A stretch of DNA of 64,000 nucleotides from an uncultured Granulosicoccaceae bacterium (GTDB lineage: Bacteria > Pseudomonadota > Gammaproteobacteria > Granulosicoccales > Granulosicoccaceae): assembly GCA_937998875.1 (NCBI GenBank), contig CALLBO010000051.1, positions 52,198 through 116,197 of the forward strand, given 5' to 3'. The stretch's first letter is position 1. Every line of letters begins with the position of its first letter. A program made the position numbers and the translations under genes. Below are positions 35,083-44,025 of this stretch, in pieces. The notes under the pieces were generated by a model. The model ran no database searches. It saw only the letters and a program-made list of their open reading frames with translations, and was not told the origin of the DNA.

Positions 35083-36258
35083 ATGTACCGATCCAGCCGA
35101 TTTGGCGAGCTCCTGGCAGCGCTGCCCAAGGGACCGTTTAGCCGACTGGTCGAACAGCACGAAAGCGACAAGCATTGCAAGGGCTACGATAGCTGGAGCC
35201 ACTTGGTATCAATGGTTTTTGCGCAATTGAGCGGTGTAAAAAGTCTGCGAGAATTGGAAACTGCTTTTAATGCGCAGGCTCGTCATCACTACCATCTTGG
35301 CGTTAGTGAGATGAAGCGCTCAACGCTATCAGACGCGAATGTAAATCGCGACTGTGGGTTGTTTGAGTCAATGTGTTCAGAGCTACTCAGTGGGGCACAC
35401 CGAAAGGTGCGTAGAGAGTTAAAGAAACAATTGTATTTGCTCGATTCAAGCCCAATTCCACTCAAAGGGCTCGGGTACGAATGGGCAAAGGAAACCAGAA
35501 CTCAGCGGGTTGAAGGACTAAATGTGCATATGGTGATTTCACCGAATGCACAACTACCGGTCGATGCCAAAATCACTTGCTCTAACGTGCCCGATTTGAA
35601 AGTTGCAAAGGAGATCATCAATCCCGAAAGAGGAGCTACCTATGTCTTTGATAAAGGCTATTATGACTACAGCTGGTGGTTTAAACTGCATCAAGCGGGT
35701 TCATTATTTGTTACCCGATTAAAGAGGAATGCAGGTGTAAAAGTCGTTAAAGAACGGGTAATAAAAGAGGCCGACAGGAATGTAATTCTGGAAGACACAA
35801 CGATTGAGTTCACAAGCAACCGAGGTAGCGGTGGCTCAGTCAACGCATACTACGGTAAATCGTTGAGAAGAATAGTAGTAGCTAGGCCAGGTAAGGACAC
35901 CCCAATAGTGCTGGTGACTAACGACAAGACACGAACGGCGCGCCAGATTAGCGCTCTGTACAAGCAGCGTTGGAATATAGAGTTATTTTTTAAATGGATG
36001 AAGCAAAATCTGAAAATTAAGAAGTTTCTAGGCCGTACAGAAAACGCAGTAAAAATTCAAATCTACTGCGCCATCATTACCTATCTATTGGCCTCAAAAT
36101 ACCGACAGAAATACTCGCCACATATCACACTTAAAATGGTGCTAACCCTGTTTCGGCACGATATATTTTCAAGGCCAGAGATCAACGAGTCTGAGTATCG
36201 AAAGCGCAAGGAGGAGCGGGATAAACGCAGGCGATTCCAGAGAGAGTTCGCCTTTTGA
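35083..36258 (+). CDS. IS4-family DDE transposase
   Basis: This 391-residue transposase has the first Asp in LLDSSPIPL and the second in VFDKGYYDY. The Y-x2-R-x3-E-x6-K signature (YKQRWNIELFFKWMK) marks IS4-family DDE enzymes and contains the catalytic Glu. The N-terminal CKGYDSWSHLVSMVFAQL matches the family's N-terminal domain. The frame is open to 34921, but ATG 35083 fits the family start and lies inside the element. No frameshift or stop interrupts it. Confidence 0.9.
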   Translation: MYRSSRFGELLAALPKGPFSRLVEQHESDKHCKGYDSWSHLVSMVFAQLSGVKSLRELETAFNAQARHHYHLGVSEMKRSTLSDANVNRDCGLFESMCSELLSGAHRKVRRELKKQLYLLDSSPIPLKGLGYEWAKETRTQRVEGLNVHMVISPNAQLPVDAKITCSNVPDLKVAKEIINPERGATYVFDKGYYDYSWWFKLHQAGSLFVTRLKRNAGVKVVKERVIKEADRNVILEDTTIEFTSNRGSGGSVNAYYGKSLRRIVVARPGKDTPIVLVTNDKTRTARQISALYKQRWNIELFFKWMKQNLKIKKFLGRTENAVKIQIYCAIITYLLASKYRQKYSPHITLKMVLTLFRHDIFSRPEINESEYRKRKEERDKRRRFQREFAF

Positions 36259-36260
36259 AA

Positions 36261-36279
36261 TTATTCCGGACAGTAGTGC
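36261..36279 (-). repeat. IS right inverted repeat
   Basis: 19 bp, perfect inverted match to 34978-34996; followed by the second copy of CACAAGTG. Confidence 0.9.
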
Positions 36280-36420
36280 CACAAGTGGGAGGGTGACATT
36301 GGTTTGAAGTTTTACAACACCCCCATTGCGGTGAGCGTTTAGAGCAATTTCATATTCTGCACCAGCAGTCTGATTGGTTACTATCCAGGCTGAGCACATT
36401 TACAGCAACCATCATCGCCC

Positions 36421-36449
36421 AAAAGTGCCGAAGATTTACTCTCCGGCAC
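36421..36449 (-). terminator. Rho-independent terminator of the 5'-nucleotidase gene
   Basis: Read leftward, GTGCCG-GAGA pairs with TCTT-CGGCAC (36449 down to 36425) in a 10-bp stem with one G-T pair, followed by TTTT. It lies 11 bases after the stop codon at 36460. Confidence 0.8.
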
Positions 36450-36459
36450 CATGACCTTT

Positions 36460-38079
36460 CTACTGACCGAGAATACGGCCGTCTTTAACTACCGTGACCG
36501 GATGAGTCCTGATCATATAATCAATCAAAGCCTCTTCAAGCGGGCGCCCGTAGTCATACGGGTCAACCGCGTCATCTGCAAAAATCTCATAACCGTCACC
36601 ACCGGTTCGCATGAAGTTGTTTGTGGCCACTGAATAGACTTTGGCTTCATCTATGGGTGCATAGCCACCACTGCCGTCTGAAACTTCTACCCGTTTGAGC
36701 CGGGAACCGGGCTCAAGTGAGGAGTCAAACTCATAACGTAAGCCTGATACCTGGGGGAAACGACCGGTGCCACCTTTACCCCCTACACGCCCTACTCCAT
36801 GCTCGAGTGATTCGGCTATCTGTGCACCGGTGAGCTTTAAGGTGGCAATGGTATTGCCAAACGGAAGCACGGTAAGTACTTCACCGACGGTTACTTCACC
36901 TTCATCAATATCTGCGCGAATACCACCACCGTTGGTAATGGCGAAATCACTACCGGTTTCATCGCGGATTGCATCGGCAAGAAGATTACCGATCAGGCAT
37001 TCACCACCACGACAGGTTTTGTTGGTCATTAGCTGATTGCTGACAACAGCGGTACCATCATCCAGTGCAACTGCCGTATTTTTTAACTCATTTATTGGCT
37101 CGGCAAGCTCTTCTACCATCGCATTCACAATAGGCTCTGGCGTGATGTGCTTGCTCAACAGAATTAGATCACCACGCGCTCTGGTAACCATGCCCTCTTC
37201 ATCAAAACGCAGATTCAAACGACCAAGATATCGATCACGGTCACCGGCTTGTACGATATACACCGGATCACCGTTGGCGTTCTCAACCTGCAACGGATAC
37301 TTAGTGTCACCACCTTCTTTATAAACACTGCTCACAACCGAGTGACTGTGACCACCAACAATGACGTCGATATCAGTTGTTTGTGAGGCGACTTGTTTAT
37401 CAAAACCCAAACCGATATGGGTGACCAGAATGATTTTGTTGACGCCTTCGGCCTTCAGGTTTTCAACTTCGCGGTTAACGGCACCTGCGTAGTCATCAGA
37501 CCAGGTGATCTGATCTTTATTGGCAAAGTTGATGGTTATTTCCGGTGTTTCTGAAGTCACCAGACCAATCACACCGACTTTTTCACCACCGACATCGAGC
37601 ACGGTAGAGCCGGGTATTGCGGTTGCCAGGGTTTCCAGCGTACCGAAATCTGTATTGGCTGATAGTACCGGAAAGTTCACATTGGTGACAAAGCGTTCAA
37701 GCACACCAAGGCCATTATCGAATTCATGGTTGCCAAGTGCCATGGCATCGTAACCAAGTGCATTCATGACTTTTATGTTGTCTTCACCGGCATAGTATTT
37801 ATGGAACAACGTGCCGGTAAAGCGATCACCTGCATCAAGCAGCACTGAGTTCTCTACCTCTGCACGTATATCGTTTACCACTGCTGCCTGACGCGCAGCA
37901 CCACCGTCACCACTGCGGCCCTGGGCTTCATGATGTGAGTGGGTATCGTTGGTGTGCATGATCGTCATGCGGAATTCTTCGGCACTCGCATAGCCGCTGA
38001 CACCACAGCCGAACACAATACTTACAGCCAGGCTTAGCGCTGGAATTGGACGACCGAAGACGGTACTGAGTTGAGACAT
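36460..38079 (-). CDS. Periplasmic 5'-nucleotidase/2',3'-cyclic phosphodiesterase family
   Basis: This protein of about 539 residues has a Sec signal peptide (ending GYASA), a calcineurin-like metallophosphatase domain (MHTNDTHSH, DAGDRFTG, GNHEFDNG, GGHSH) and a C-terminal 5'-nucleotidase domain (NGGGIRADI, then RTGGDGYEIF). It would dephosphorylate nucleotides or UDP-sugars outside the cytoplasm. ATG 38079, with GGAG upstream, is preferred over the frame start at 38127. A good terminator follows. The exact substrate (UshA-like or CpdB-like) is not resolved. Confidence 0.9.
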   Translation of the reverse strand: MSQLSTVFGRPIPALSLAVSIVFGCGVSGYASAEEFRMTIMHTNDTHSHHEAQGRSGDGGAARQAAVVNDIRAEVENSVLLDAGDRFTGTLFHKYYAGEDNIKVMNALGYDAMALGNHEFDNGLGVLERFVTNVNFPVLSANTDFGTLETLATAIPGSTVLDVGGEKVGVIGLVTSETPEITINFANKDQITWSDDYAGAVNREVENLKAEGVNKIILVTHIGLGFDKQVASQTTDIDVIVGGHSHSVVSSVYKEGGDTKYPLQVENANGDPVYIVQAGDRDRYLGRLNLRFDEEGMVTRARGDLILLSKHITPEPIVNAMVEELAEPINELKNTAVALDDGTAVVSNQLMTNKTCRGGECLIGNLLADAIRDETGSDFAITNGGGIRADIDEGEVTVGEVLTVLPFGNTIATLKLTGAQIAESLEHGVGRVGGKGGTGRFPQVSGLRYEFDSSLEPGSRLKRVEVSDGSGGYAPIDEAKVYSVATNNFMRTGGDGYEIFADDAVDPYDYGRPLEEALIDYMIRTHPVTVVKDGRILGQ

Positions 38080-38164
38080 TTTTCGCTCCAGGTGGTTGGT
38101 AGCTACCCGATGCGATTCACTACGCAACCTTACTACAGCGACGCTGGATCACGACGACGGTTGA

Positions 38165-39187
38165 TTACGGTGACTCGGGCAACTTGTTTATCTGCATGAG
38201 AAGTTTGCCATTATTTTCGCCGCTGAACAGTTTATTTATCGCCGTTGGCAATTCTTTAAACCCTGTTTCAATATCCATACGATATTTCAGTCGGCCATCC
38301 ATCAGCCATTTACCGAGGTCGGTCAGCGCTTCGCGGCTTTTGTGTACATAGTCGAGCACCAGAAAACCCTCAATCTTTGCCCGCTTGGAGATCAGCATCG
38401 GCAGGTTATGCGAGCCTGGATTCTGCGCCTCGGTGTAGCCTGCAATATACCCACAGAGCGCCACACGCGCGCCGACGTTGATCAAGCCCAGTCCCATATC
38501 AAGCGCTTTGCCACCGACATTTTCAAAGACAATATCAACTCCGTCAGGACAGGCTTGCTGCAATTGCTGCCAGACATTCGCATCACGATAGTTCACCGCC
38601 GTATCAATACCGAGTTCTTTTTCAAGCCATTGACACTTGTCATCCGAACCCGCCAGGCCGACAACTTTCATGCCTTTGATTTTGCCTATCTGACAAGCGA
38701 TAGAACCAACCGCACCGGCGGCGCCGGTAACAAGCAAAGTTTCACCGGCCTCAGGCTTGCCGATATCAAGCAGCCCGAAGTATGCGGTAATTCCTGTCAT
38801 GCCCAACGGCCCCAGATAGACCGATAAGGGCAGACCACTGTTCGCAGGTACCTGCGAAAAGCTGCGCCCGTCGGTGACGACATGACTCTGCCAACCGGTC
38901 ATACCTTGTACAATATCACCTTCCTGAAAGGCGGGATTACGGCTCTTGACGACAACCCCCATACCGAGACATCGCATGACCTCACCAATTTCAACGGCCG
39001 GCAGGTAGGTATCTGTTGCTGCCCACATGCGCTGCGTCGGATCAAGTGAAAGATAAAACACCTCAACCAGAAACTGTTCATTCTGCAATGGCCGGATGAT
39101 CGCTTCCTGATAGGTGAAGTTATCTTCACTGAATAAACCTTCAGGCCTTTCAGCCAGTATCCATTGCCGGTTGAGTTCGCTTTTCAC
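38165..39187 (-). CDS. CurA/leukotriene B4 dehydrogenase-type NADP oxidoreductase
   Basis: This 340-residue zinc-free MDR enzyme has the subgroup start RQWILAERPEGL, VEVFYLSLDPTQRMW, the nucleotide loop VTGAAGAVGS, and NVGGKALDMGL. The group reduces alkenals, enones or curcumin with NADPH. Its length is typical. It is divergent from folKP and reads toward the 5'-nucleotidase gene (86 bases). Confidence 0.85.
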   Translation of the reverse strand: MKSELNRQWILAERPEGLFSEDNFTYQEAIIRPLQNEQFLVEVFYLSLDPTQRMWAATDTYLPAVEIGEVMRCLGMGVVVKSRNPAFQEGDIVQGMTGWQSHVVTDGRSFSQVPANSGLPLSVYLGPLGMTGITAYFGLLDIGKPEAGETLLVTGAAGAVGSIACQIGKIKGMKVVGLAGSDDKCQWLEKELGIDTAVNYRDANVWQQLQQACPDGVDIVFENVGGKALDMGLGLINVGARVALCGYIAGYTEAQNPGSHNLPMLISKRAKIEGFLVLDYVHKSREALTDLGKWLMDGRLKYRMDIETGFKELPTAINKLFSGENNGKLLMQINKLPESP

Positions 39188-39308
39188 GCGCAGATCCGTT
39201 TTTTGCTTGCCGCTATAAATACAATGGTAACCTATCTATGCAATACCGTTTATTTCCTGCTGACCACCTGTACCTTTAACAACCCATTCCCGGTATAAGA
39301 ATTATCGT

Positions 39309-40580
39309 ATGGCTATTTATCTCGGACTTGGATCCAACCTCGGTGACCGCAGGCAGAACCTGCACGATGCGATCTTCCAGCTCGAACAACACGGGGTACG
39401 CTGTGTGCGTTGTTCACCGGTGATTGAAACACCGGCTTTGCTACCACCGGACGCGTCGTGGGAGTGGAACAAGCCGTATCTGAATATGGCCATCGAAATT
39501 TCCACCGAACACGAGCCACAGCAGGTGCTGGATAAAATCCAAACCATCCAGACAACAATGAAAAGAGATGTGTCAGAGCGCTGGGCACCACGCCCTATTG
39601 ATATCGACATACTGCTCTGGCACAACGACGAAATCAGCACTGAATCGCTTACTATCCCGCACGTTGGCCTGCACCTTCGCCACTTTGTATTAACACCGTT
39701 AATCTCACTTTCACCTTCACTGACAATACCCGGCCGCGGAGACAAAACGCTGCTGCAATGGTCATCGGAGTTACCGCACCATATCCCGCTGTGGATGGGC
39801 ATATTGAACGCAACGCCAGATTCATTTTCAGATGGCGGGGTTAACTTTGAAACGAATGCACTAACGAATACCGCTTTGCAGATGGCAGAACACGGTGCAT
39901 CTATTCTCGACATTGGCGGTGAGTCTACTCGCCCGGGAGCTGAACACATTGATCCTGAACAAGAATGGCAACGCATAGGGCTGTTCGTTCAACACATAAC
40001 AAACACCAATCGCAACAACTTTGCACGACCCTTTATAAGCGTAGATACCAGGCACGCAGACACCGCGGCCAAATCCATCGACTCAGGCGTAGATTACATT
40101 AACGACGTATCAGGCCTGAGTGATCCGGCAATGATAGAACTCGCAGCAGAAAATAACTGTCAGTGGATTGCAATGCACAGCGTCAGCGTACCGGCTGATC
40201 CAAAACAGATTTTGCAGGCTGATCCAGTGCAGGAGGTCATCGTGTGGCTTGAGTTAAAATTGAATCAATGGAGTAAGGCGGGTATTTCGCTCGATAACAT
40301 TATCTTCGATCCCGGAATCGGGTTTGGCAAAGACCCGCTTCAGTCATTAAAACTGTTGCAGGCCGCAGGTCAGTTCCGTCAACATGGTGTGAGGCTTTTG
40401 ATTGGTCACTCCAGAAAGTCATTTCTTAAACAATTTATATCAGAGGATATTCACGGGCGCGATCAGGCAACAATTGGCGCTTCTATGCAACTTTGCCAAC
40501 AGGGAGTCGATATCATCAGGGTACACAATATTGCCGATCATCTGACAGCCTATCGTGGCTGGTCGCATTTATACGGGTAA
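39309..40580 (+). CDS. folKP: Fused HPPK-dihydropteroate synthase
   Basis: This 423-residue bifunctional folate enzyme joins two steps. Residues 1-150 are hydroxymethyldihydropterin pyrophosphokinase (GLGSNLGDRRQNL; WAPRPIDIDILLW). Residues about 158-423 are dihydropteroate synthase (GILNATPDSFSDGG, DIGGESTRPGA, INDVSG, FDPGIGFGKDP, GHSRKSFL, IRVHNIADH). The DHPS loop that usually reads MHMxG is here MHSVSVPAD. No stop or frameshift separates the halves, and the linker is short. Fusion of folK and folP is normal in plants and fungi but uncommon in bacteria. Confidence 0.9.
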   Translation: MAIYLGLGSNLGDRRQNLHDAIFQLEQHGVRCVRCSPVIETPALLPPDASWEWNKPYLNMAIEISTEHEPQQVLDKIQTIQTTMKRDVSERWAPRPIDIDILLWHNDEISTESLTIPHVGLHLRHFVLTPLISLSPSLTIPGRGDKTLLQWSSELPHHIPLWMGILNATPDSFSDGGVNFETNALTNTALQMAEHGASILDIGGESTRPGAEHIDPEQEWQRIGLFVQHITNTNRNNFARPFISVDTRHADTAAKSIDSGVDYINDVSGLSDPAMIELAAENNCQWIAMHSVSVPADPKQILQADPVQEVIVWLELKLNQWSKAGISLDNIIFDPGIGFGKDPLQSLKLLQAAGQFRQHGVRLLIGHSRKSFLKQFISEDIHGRDQATIGASMQLCQQGVDIIRVHNIADHLTAYRGWSHLYG

Positions 40581-40625
40581 TACAACAATCAACCCCGGCC
40601 TTATTACCAATACTGATGCATCTCC

Positions 40626-41522
40626 TTGCAAAACCAGACTCCAGCCTTTAAAGACTATGCTCTGCTCATATCGCTTGCCGCAATATTCGGTCTGAGTTTT
40701 ATCTTCACCAATATCAGCGTACGGGAAATACCGCCGTTGTCAGTAGCGGCCTTCCGACTATTGATAGCACTGTTAATCATGTATCCCATCAAGCAGTTTG
40801 CGGGGCAGAAACTTCCGCCGATTGGCTACATCTGGATCTTTATATTTTTATCCGGTTTGTTTGGTAATGCACTACCGTTTGCACTGGTAAGCTGGGGCCA
40901 GGTAAAAGTAGACGCAGGTTTGGCCGCAATCTTCATGGCTGTCATGCCGCTATCTACCATATTACTGGCGCAGTTCCTGACTGACGACGAAAGAATCAAT
41001 CGCTGGAAAATGGCAGGCGTTCTGCTCGGTTTTGCAGGTATTGTCGTGCTGATGGGACCTGGCAGTCTAAACCAAATTGGCGATGAACTGTTCCGACAAT
41101 TGGCGATTCTATTGGCTGCAATCAGCTATGCGTTGAACGCAATTATCACTCGAAAGCTGACCACCCTACCCAAATATTCAATGGTTACAGCCTTAATGCT
41201 TGCCTCAACAATACTGTTATTGCCGGCAAGCCTCATTATTGATCAACCATGGGATCATGCTATTGGCAGTAAATCGCTCAGTGCAGTGATGATGTTAGCA
41301 ATAGGTTCTACCGCAATTGCCACTTTAATAATCCTGACAATTATTGATCGTTGTGGTGCAACCTTTCTGAGCCAGATCAACTTCATGGTGCCGCTATTTG
41401 GCGTGCTGTTCGGCACGCTACTACTCGGCGAAAGATTAACTGCCAATGCTTACCTGGCACTAATCATTATTCTAATAGCGCTGGCATTGTCACGACGTGG
41501 CCAACGTGCTTCGTCGTGTTAA
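40626..41522 (+). CDS. EamA/DMT-family transporter
   Basis: This 298-residue membrane protein has ten hydrophobic segments in two EamA repeats (FGLSFIFTNISVREIPP.. in the first; SYALNAIITRKL at the start of the second; LGERL near the end). Such proteins export metabolites or amino acids. The only start that fits is TTG 40626, as a stop lies 10 bases upstream in frame and no ATG follows for over 60 codons. It is 45 bases after folKP in the same direction. Confidence 0.85.
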   Translation: MQNQTPAFKDYALLISLAAIFGLSFIFTNISVREIPPLSVAAFRLLIALLIMYPIKQFAGQKLPPIGYIWIFIFLSGLFGNALPFALVSWGQVKVDAGLAAIFMAVMPLSTILLAQFLTDDERINRWKMAGVLLGFAGIVVLMGPGSLNQIGDELFRQLAILLAAISYALNAIITRKLTTLPKYSMVTALMLASTILLLPASLIIDQPWDHAIGSKSLSAVMMLAIGSTAIATLIILTIIDRCGATFLSQINFMVPLFGVLFGTLLLGERLTANAYLALIIILIALALSRRGQRASSC

Positions 41523-41537
41523 ATTGCAGCCAACGCT

Positions 41538-41831
41538 TTATTCAATTCCCTCGACAATGGTTTGCACACTGTTAGATGCGGCCATGCGCATTTTTTTCAC
41601 CGGTGCATATTCATCTGAGTGATACCAGTTTTGAGCGGCCTGATAAGTTGGAAACCGGATTACCACATTCCGTTCCCCAGGTGGAGTGCCCTCAAAGCTC
41701 TCTGACTTGCCACCACGAACCAAAAACTCACCACCATAAACCTCAATCGTCGCCAGCACCTGCTTAACGTAGTCCGCATAGCTCGCAGGATCTGTTACAT
41801 CAATTTGCGCTATCACGTAGCCGTACGCCAA
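41538..41831 (-). CDS. DUF1330 family protein
   Basis: This 97-residue ferredoxin-like dimeric alpha/beta-barrel protein has AQIDVTDPASYADYV, GGEFLVRGG and FPTYQAAQNWYHSDEYAP, all typical of DUF1330. The start is TTG 41831 with AGGGGAA upstream. The family has no firm function. It is convergent with the EamA gene (15-base gap). Confidence 0.85.
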   Translation of the reverse strand: MAYGYVIAQIDVTDPASYADYVKQVLATIEVYGGEFLVRGGKSESFEGTPPGERNVVIRFPTYQAAQNWYHSDEYAPVKKMRMAASNSVQTIVEGIE

Positions 41832-41861
41832 AGTATATTCCCCTGTCTATTGCAGCCCGGT

Positions 41862-42608
41862 TTATCTACGGGCCGGTTCCAGTAGCGTATCCCAGTCATC
41901 TACAAGCTTCTGGTACTCATAAATGCAACCGTCAGCACGCTCGTCTGAAAATCCCGCATCATCCAGAAGCGCCTGATAACGATCAGGGTCGCTTCCGTAA
42001 ACATGACACAGTGTTGTGTAAAATCGTTGTTCATCAAGACTGTGCTCGTCCCAGAAATCTTCCTCCTGCAACGAGCCTCGATCTTCACTTTCCAGTGCAA
42101 ACAATTCTGCTGCATTAATAGCCATATCAGCACCATTGTCGTAGTGCTCGATCAATAGCACACTGGCCAGCGCATCTACCGCATCTTCCTCTCTGCCAAG
42201 CACTGGAATTTCAAACTGATCAACCATTGCATGACCAACCTCATGAAACAGCGCATGCAGTACCGAATCAATAGTGTATTCCCGCTGCAGATTCTCATCG
42301 TCGGGTACTATCTCTTCGAATAACCGTACAACCTGAAGGTAGAACTCATACGGTATTTGAATAACATCAGCATTCGGGTCATAGAGAGGCCCATCTTGTG
42401 CACCCATCTGCAATGTGAGCGGTCTTTCGAACTGAAAGTTCTCGTTAATGAACGCTACACTGTCGGTAAGTGCGCCATCAGACTCAAGTACCTCGCGCAC
42501 TTCACCACTACCACTCCATTCTATTTTCAATTCTTTAGAAAAAGCGTCTGATATAAAAAACAGATTGTATACAAAAAGTAGAAAACAGCGTCGTAGGGAT
42601 ACTTGCAT
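41862..42608 (-). CDS. DUF4344 exported metallopeptidase-like protein
   Basis: This 248-residue protein has a signal peptide (ending DAFSKE) and a zincin motif HEVGH at residues 122-126, followed by GREEDAVDALASV, where the Glu and Asp are conserved in DUF4344. The family is annotated as putative metallopeptidases. It is expected in the periplasm. It lies 52 bases after the FAD oxidoreductase gene in the same direction. Confidence 0.85.
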   Translation of the reverse strand: MQVSLRRCFLLFVYNLFFISDAFSKELKIEWSGSGEVREVLESDGALTDSVAFINENFQFERPLTLQMGAQDGPLYDPNADVIQIPYEFYLQVVRLFEEIVPDDENLQREYTIDSVLHALFHEVGHAMVDQFEIPVLGREEDAVDALASVLLIEHYDNGADMAINAAELFALESEDRGSLQEEDFWDEHSLDEQRFYTTLCHVYGSDPDRYQALLDDAGFSDERADGCIYEYQKLVDDWDTLLEPARR

Positions 42609-42660
42609 ACTTATAACTCTAATCGATAAATCACCAATATATAAAATACAGGATTAATAT

Positions 42661-44025
42661 TCAGAATACTGGCCCGAGCCTGATTGGTGAGCCATCGCTA
42701 AACCGGTTAAACCTGAATCTATCCAGATCATACGGAAATGGCCGGCCACAGGTAAGATCCGCGACAACCTTACCAGCTGCAGGCCCGATTCCAAATCCGT
42801 GACCACTAAACCCCGTGGCAATAGTCAGCCCCGCCGGGCCAGCTGGATCATCGGAATCAAACGTATCAATGACCGGCACGATATCCGGCATTGAATCAAT
42901 CATTCCCGCCCAACTCCGCTCGGCAACAGAATCTTTTAGGCCCGGCAGTTTTCGCAGCGCAAGATCCATAACTCTGGCAACGGATTTTCTGTTTGGCTCA
43001 GGGTTCAACACCCGCATTTTTTCGAACGGTGATATCGCATCAGCAGACCAATGGCGTTCGATACGCCATGCGTCAGGAAAACCTTGCGGCATTCCGGACT
43101 TTAGCCGGTACTGAGTCCAGTCAAGCTTAATGGCTGTACTAAACGGCGCAAAATACTTAAAAGTATTTGGCCCTATAAGGTGTTCAATGCGATCGGTTAA
43201 TGCGAGGGAATAAGCTTTATCTTCACGACGCCTGAATGCAAGGTTCTCATCAGCCGCATTACCGGTGAAGAAATCTCTTGACGCTGAGGTTTTAACGACA
43301 GTGGATCGCACACACAATTGTGGGAGTCGAATACCGATATTACCTGCAAACAACGATGACCATGCGCCACCGGCAAGCACAACACGACCACACTTGACTG
43401 TGCCGTGCTCGGTAACAACACTGCTTACGTTTCCATTAGTCGTTTCAACACTTCGCACCGCACAATGTTCTTTTATCTTTACGCCGTGCCTTAATGCCGC
43501 ACGCGCGATAGCCGGTACAGCTACCCAGGGTTCTGCACGACCGTCAGTTTCAGTCTGCACACCACCACACCATTGACCCTCCGGTGTGCCGGTGGCATAG
43601 GCAACATCAGCCGCGGTTAACAGTTTGCTGTGCAACTGATATCGACTGGCCAGTTCAATCCAGGCTTCACGCTTTGCGAGCTTTTCTTTGGTACTGGCAA
43701 GATAAAGTACACCGCTCTGACGAAAGCCGACATCTTCACCAATCTCAGCAGCCATACCCTGCCAAAGTCGAATTGACTCCATCATAATGGGGAGTTCCGC
43801 CTCATCTCTGCCGTGCTGACGAACCCAACCCCAGTTTCTGGAAGACTGTTCGCCCGCTATCACACCTTTCTCACACAGCATCACCCGCTGCCCAAGGCGG
43901 GCAAGATAGTATGCGGTACACACACCGATGATACCGCCACCAATGACTACAACATCTGTTTCTGCTTCCAGCGAATCATTAAAGCGCACTGGTGATTGTT
44001 CATGGAATGTAGTCATAGACTTCAA
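42661..44025 (-). CDS. DadA-like FAD-dependent amine/amino acid oxidoreductase
   Basis: This 454-residue DAO-type flavoprotein has an N-terminal Rossmann motif VIGGGIIGVCTAYYLA with the E of LCEKG, an AGGAWSS loop, and the C-terminal FSGHGFGIGPAAGK. It would oxidise an N-methyl or free amino compound; the substrate is not evident. Its ATG overlaps the stop of the pseudouridine synthase gene (ATGA), so the two are coupled. Confidence 0.85.
   Translation of the reverse strand: MKSMTTFHEQSPVRFNDSLEAETDVVVIGGGIIGVCTAYYLARLGQRVMLCEKGVIAGEQSSRNWGWVRQHGRDEAELPIMMESIRLWQGMAAEIGEDVGFRQSGVLYLASTKEKLAKREAWIELASRYQLHSKLLTAADVAYATGTPEGQWCGGVQTETDGRAEPWVAVPAIARAALRHGVKIKEHCAVRSVETTNGNVSSVVTEHGTVKCGRVVLAGGAWSSLFAGNIGIRLPQLCVRSTVVKTSASRDFFTGNAADENLAFRRREDKAYSLALTDRIEHLIGPNTFKYFAPFSTAIKLDWTQYRLKSGMPQGFPDAWRIERHWSADAISPFEKMRVLNPEPNRKSVARVMDLALRKLPGLKDSVAERSWAGMIDSMPDIVPVIDTFDSDDPAGPAGLTIATGFSGHGFGIGPAAGKVVADLTCGRPFPYDLDRFRFNRFSDGSPIRLGPVF

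Larger units (their letters stand above)
34978..36279 (+). mobile_element. Intact IS4-family insertion sequence, 1302 bp
   Basis: The 19-bp terminal inverted repeats are perfect: GCACTACTGTCCGGAATAA at 34978-34996 and its complement at 36261-36279. An 8-bp target duplication CACAAGTG flanks it (34970-34977 and 36280-36287). The single transposase gene reads rightward and its stop lies 2 bases before the right repeat. The target rebuilt without the IS is a 22-bp palindrome, ACCCTCCCAC-AA-GTGGGAGGGT, with the insertion near its centre. Perfect ends and duplication imply a recent, probably active insertion. Confidence 0.9.
34868..36399 (-). pseudogene. Small ORF split by the IS4-family element
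   Basis: On the minus strand a frame starting ATG 36399 runs to the IS right end, and the matching frame resumes at the left end and stops at 34868. Removing the IS and one copy of the 8-bp duplication restores a continuous 73-codon frame across ...NVTLPLVGGSGAVA... ending LNDTLQWGWAW. I do not recognise the product. The clean in-frame repair supports a real, disrupted gene, although it could also be a chance frame through a palindromic repeat. Confidence 0.5.

Noticed and set aside
35083..36258. IS-encoded cargo or composite transposon around DUF1877
   Set aside because: Only one IS copy is present, so there is no second flank.
34868..36340. Integron attC-like bits (GTCGTTAAGG and GCGTTTAGAGC near palindromes)
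   Set aside because: Neither matches the core-site consensus, no paired complementary core was found, and there is no integrase.
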